Shown one piece after another: positions 61,262 through 64,000 of a stretch of DNA of 64,000 nucleotides (position 1 is its first letter; every line of letters begins with the position of its first letter). The notes under the pieces were generated by a model. That model ran no database searches and was not told the origin of the DNA. It saw only the letters and a program-made list of their open reading frames with translations. The DNA is from Oleiagrimonas soli. Lineage in GTDB: Bacteria > Pseudomonadota > Gammaproteobacteria > Xanthomonadales > Rhodanobacteraceae. Where the stretch lies: positions 2,614,453 through 2,678,452 of the forward strand of contig NZ_KN196470.1 of the NCBI RefSeq assembly GCF_000761445.1, read 5' to 3'. The position numbers were made by a program, and so were the translations under genes.

Positions 61262-62998
61262 TCACCAGTTGTGGCTGCGCGCGCCCTTGGGCGCGGCGCA
61301 ACCCGGCGGCAGCACGCCGCCGGAAACGCGCGCAGTCTCGCACTCGACCGATTCCGACGAGGACTTGGGCAGCGACACCGGCGCGGCCGGCGCCGACGAC
61401 GATGCGCCCAGGCCCGGCACCAGCGGCTGCGCCGGCGCCATGTTCAAGCGCGGATCGTCGCTCTTCGCGGACGGCCCCGCGGGCGGATCGCCACCGCAGC
61501 CGAAACCGAGCAGCCAACCGCCGCAGTGGATGCGCACACCGCGGCCCAGATCGAAGGTCTTCTTGAAGCTCAGCGCGTCCACCAGTTTCTGCAACCAGGC
61601 CGTCAGCGCGTCCTGATTGTCCGGCGCCCAGTACTTGTCGAAGATGGTCGGCTTGTAGTCCAGGCCGTGATAGCGGCGCGTCATCACGTCGGAATTGCCC
61701 TGCGGCTCGCGCTGGATGAACTCGGGCACGCCGTTCGGGCTGCCCTTGCCGGCCTGCCGCTGCGCAGCCTTGCCGTGACCGGGCTGCGGCGGATTCTTGC
61801 TGAAACGGTCGGACTGCTGCGCCCATGACGCGTCCGGACGCGGCGCGGCCACGGTGCTCGGCCGCGCGGGCGCGACCGAAGTGGCCTGCGCGGGAGCGAC
61901 CTCGCTGACCGCGGCGCGCACCGGCGGCGCCGTCTCGATCTGCGGCTGCGGTTGCAGTGCGGACGGCGGCACGTCGATCTTCGGCGTCTGTGCGGCGTTC
62001 ATGTCGATGTGCACGTCGGGGGCCTGCACCGGCGCCGCCGGCATCGCCTCGGGCGGCGTTTCCGGTGTGGGCGCGGCGACCACGGTCTGCGGCGTCTGCT
62101 GCACCACGGTGGTGGTCTCGACCTGAATCTTCTGCGCGGGCGCGGATTCGAGCTGCTGGCGCGGCAGCACTTTGCCGACGTCGATCTGCGGCTGCGGCTG
62201 CGGTTCGGCCGCCGGCGGCGCCTGCACCGGCTGCACCGCGACCGGTGCGACCTGATCGCTCTGCACCTCCAGTTTCGGCGCGCCCTGGACCGGCTTGGCC
62301 TGCGCGATCTGGATCGGCTGATCCATGACCGACGGCGACGGCACCGACGTCTGCGACTGCAGGGTCACTTTCGGCGGCGGCAGCGCCATCTTCGACGGCT
62401 CCATCACCACCTTCTGCGGCGGCGGCACCGCAATTGCCGGCGCTTCCGGCTTCGGCGGCGACGCTGGCGGCTTCGGCACCGGCTGCACCTGCGGCAGCGG
62501 CTGCGGCTTCTCGTCGATGCTCGGTGGGGTCTGCGCGATCTGCACGTCGACCTTCGGTCGCGACGGTGCCGGCACCGCGATCGGCGCCAGGTCCGGCGCG
62601 CGCGACGGCGCGCTCGGCTTGCGGTGCGCGACACGCGGCTTCACCGGCGTCTGCCGGCGCACCGGCACGGCCGGCGGCGGCGGTGGAGGCGGCGGCGTGG
62701 CGTCGATGAAGCGCACCTGGATCGCGTTGTCCTGGCCTTCCGGCTCCGGCGGGTTATAGTGCGGCGGACGCACCAGCAGCATCGCCGCCGCGAACACCAG
62801 GTGCACGATGATCGACAGCGTCCAGGCTGTGACGCTGAGCCCGTACTGCCGCGGCGGCTTGCGCCAGCGCATCTGGTGCAGCATCAGCCGCGTGGTGCGA
62901 TTGAAGCTGCCCTGCCCGGTCGAGATCGAACGCCGCGAATGCACCGTCCAGCGGTGATGCTCCGCAATCGGCGTATGCACGTAGCCCAGCCACTTCAT
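61262..62998 (-). CDS. Proline/glutamine-rich 'transmembrane repetitive' protein
   Basis: Resembles proteins annotated as transmembrane repetitive protein in Xanthomonadales; function unknown. 578 residues: a cytoplasmic basic N-terminus, one membrane helix (about 36-58), a very long Pro-, Ala-, Val- and Gln-rich periplasmic region (about 60-420) made of short degenerate PxP/PQPQP pieces, like the rigid spacer of TonB, then a folded C-terminus (about 440-578) with GLDYKPTIFDKYWAPDNQ, GRGVRIHCGGWLLGFGCGG and four Cys in total. The ATG at 62998 has GGAGCGG upstream. The stop lies 17 bases from the hydroxylase gene's stop. Confidence 0.82.
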   Translation of the reverse strand: MKWLGYVHTPIAEHHRWTVHSRRSISTGQGSFNRTTRLMLHQMRWRKPPRQYGLSVTAWTLSIIVHLVFAAAMLLVRPPHYNPPEPEGQDNAIQVRFIDATPPPPPPPPAVPVRRQTPVKPRVAHRKPSAPSRAPDLAPIAVPAPSRPKVDVQIAQTPPSIDEKPQPLPQVQPVPKPPASPPKPEAPAIAVPPPQKVVMEPSKMALPPPKVTLQSQTSVPSPSVMDQPIQIAQAKPVQGAPKLEVQSDQVAPVAVQPVQAPPAAEPQPQPQIDVGKVLPRQQLESAPAQKIQVETTTVVQQTPQTVVAAPTPETPPEAMPAAPVQAPDVHIDMNAAQTPKIDVPPSALQPQPQIETAPPVRAAVSEVAPAQATSVAPARPSTVAAPRPDASWAQQSDRFSKNPPQPGHGKAAQRQAGKGSPNGVPEFIQREPQGNSDVMTRRYHGLDYKPTIFDKYWAPDNQDALTAWLQKLVDALSFKKTFDLGRGVRIHCGGWLLGFGCGGDPPAGPSAKSDDPRLNMAPAQPLVPGLGASSSAPAAPVSLPKSSSESVECETARVSGGVLPPGCAAPKGARSHNW

Positions 62999-63201
62999 GC
63001 GCGCGCGCCGCTCCCTGCGGAGACCCGCACAAGCGCCAACGCACATTGCATGTTCTTGCCTGACATCATCGTTCCGAAGGTTTCCGGTGCGTGCCGGCGT
63101 GACGATTTCCGACGGTGCGTGTCACCTTAGCAGCGGCCGGGTTTGCGCGGCAGTACCTGGCTGCGGCTGCGCCCCGCGCGGCGGAGCGCAGCCGTAAAAC
63201 A

Positions 63202-63227
63202 GCGCGGCCGGACAAGGCCGGCCGCGC
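63202..63227 (-). terminator. Terminator after the glycine-zipper gene
   Basis: A perfect 10-base stem, GCGCGGCCGG with CCGGCCGCGC, has a 6-base loop. On the minus strand it is followed by TGTTTTA. The remaining bases of the 285-base gap (62999-63283) hold no gene. Confidence 0.65.
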
Positions 63228-63283
63228 CAGTGGCATGCATTTCGAGTGCGCGCGGTACCCGTAGTTCCCGCACCTTCGCGCGC

Positions 63284-63835
63284 TTACTCCGCGGGACGCA
63301 CGCTGTCGTCCACGCGCACGCGCAGACGGCGGCCCGGATCGTGATCCATGCGGGTGCGATAGACGTCGCCGCGATAGCGGTAGGTGACGTCGTAACCGAT
63401 CACGCGATCGCCCGCGTAGACCGACCGGGTACGGCAGCGTTCGGCATAGGCGGTGCGCACGTCCTCGCGACCGCTGCCGGCCGTGGCGCGGTTGCCGATG
63501 GCGCCGCCAACCACCGCGCCGGCCACGGTCGCGGCCCGGCGGCCGTCGCCCTTGCCGATGGTGTTGCCCAGCACGCCGCCGATGACGGCGCCGAGCAGCG
63601 TGCCCGCCGCCTGATGGCCGTTGTCGCGATAGACCTCCTGACCGACCGGCACGTCGCGGCAGACCTGCTGCGGACGGTAGGCGCTCCGATACAGCGGCTG
63701 CACGGACATCACGCGGGCGTAGTCGATGTAGGTCTCGCCGCCGTAGCCGTGACGCGCCCAGGGCGGGTCGGCCAGCGCGGCCGTGCTGGTGGCGATGGTG
63801 GCAACGAGCGTCAGGGTGGTAACGAGACGTTTCAT
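63284..63835 (-). CDS. Exported glycine-zipper 2TM-domain protein
   Basis: Small envelope protein of unknown function. 183 residues. Seen: a signal peptide ending TAALA-D, a mature N-terminus with two Cys (YRPQQVCRDVPV; later AERCRTRS), and a glycine-zipper hairpin AAGTLLGAVIGGVLGNTIGKG with a second half AATVAGAVVGGAIGNRATAG, followed by a basic beta-rich tail (GYDVTYRYRGDVYRTRM). Such proteins (SlyB/RcpH-like zipper group) pack against membranes. GAGGAG lies 8 bases before the ATG at 63835. Upstream, a perfect -35 TTGACA occurs on the minus strand at 63920-63915, but with a poor -10. Confidence 0.87.
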   Translation of the reverse strand: MKRLVTTLTLVATIATSTAALADPPWARHGYGGETYIDYARVMSVQPLYRSAYRPQQVCRDVPVGQEVYRDNGHQAAGTLLGAVIGGVLGNTIGKGDGRRAATVAGAVVGGAIGNRATAGSGREDVRTAYAERCRTRSVYAGDRVIGYDVTYRYRGDVYRTRMDHDPGRRLRVRVDDSVRPAE

Positions 63836-64000
63836 GGCACGACTCCTCTATCGGTTGTGCGACTCGCATTCTCCGTACCCGCTTTGAATTGCCTCTTAAC
63901 TGCGAAATCGGCCCTGTCAACGCGTGGCGGACTCGCGCGTTGCGCAGGGCAGCTTGACCTCGGCCGGCAAAAGGACAAGGCTTGTCTTCCCCGCCATGAC
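63836..64000. other. Right-edge region without a supported gene
   Basis: 165 bases upstream of the glycine-zipper gene. They contain the TTGACA element at 63915-63920 (minus strand), a small AAG-GACAAG/CTTGTC-type repeat near 63972-63989, and a minus-strand frame from 64000 to a TGA near 63917 that could be the tail of a gene beyond the edge. I cannot support it as coding. Confidence 0.3.

Noticed and set aside
1..64000. CRISPR arrays, tRNA or rRNA genes, insertion sequences, integrases
   Set aside because: I saw no spaced direct repeats, cloverleaf ends, transposase motifs or flanking target duplications anywhere in the window.

Overview
The window is chromosomal, GC-rich gammaproteobacterial DNA, and the gene content points to Xanthomonadales (Lysobacterales), perhaps Rhodanobacteraceae or a near relative. 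The main signs are a fused aspartate kinase/diaminopimelate decarboxylase, the MurL/MurD2 route to D-Glu in peptidoglycan, a pilB-pilC-pilD-coaE cluster, and a long proline/glutamine-rich 'transmembrane repetitive' protein. One 60-base row hand-counted in the permease gene near 22800 is 75% GC and one in pilB is 63%. The left edge is poorer: two rows counted between 541 and 780 are 57% and 52%. I see no rRNA, tRNA, CRISPR array, insertion sequence or prophage. No stretch longer than 300 bases lacks a gene.

Layout. 1-1.9 kb: two minus-strand glycosyltransferases, the end of a polysaccharide locus that runs off the window. 2.1-6.8 kb: type IV pilus assembly genes (pilB, pilC, pilD) and coaE. 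6.8-8.6 kb: thyA-folA-mutT on the minus strand (dTMP supply and nucleotide-pool cleaning). 8.7-12.8 kb: an AIM24-like protein, lgt, and an S9 peptidase broken by one in-frame TAG. 12.9-17.1 kb: dgkA, a POT-family oligopeptide transporter and a RegB/RegA-type redox two-component system. 17.2-20.3 kb: an aldo/keto reductase, then a BlaI-like repressor and an M56 (BlaR-like) membrane protease with two clear operators.

20.3-24.7 kb: tesA divergent from a YbbA/YbbP-like ABC exporter, then a His-rich exported protein. 24.8-28.6 kb: a tight five-gene minus-strand operon (gspN, inositol-phosphatase family, nudE, cysQ, mazG), mostly metabolite and nucleotide phosphohydrolases. 28.7-38.5 kb: bioA, a DUF1761-like membrane protein, a repeat-built membrane protein, relA and hrpA. 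38.7-39.8 kb: dps and an orphan HTH gene. 40-50.4 kb: an NdvB-like GH17/GT2 glucan synthase, tamA-tamB and an M13 lipoprotein metallopeptidase.

50.5-55.8 kb: the operon lysAC-murL-murD2, linking DAP/lysine synthesis to UDP-MurNAc-dipeptide synthesis. 56-61.2 kb: a PhzF-like isomerase, a REP element, an amino-acid permease, and a two-subunit molybdenum hydroxylase whose large subunit seems to lack the family's catalytic Glu. 61.3-63.8 kb: the proline-rich repetitive protein and a glycine-zipper protein.

I did not find a clearly undescribed system. The best leads are the M56 protease with an STN-like tail and no linked beta-lactamase, the Glu-less molybdenum hydroxylase, the amber-interrupted peptidase, and the four-unit repeat protein.
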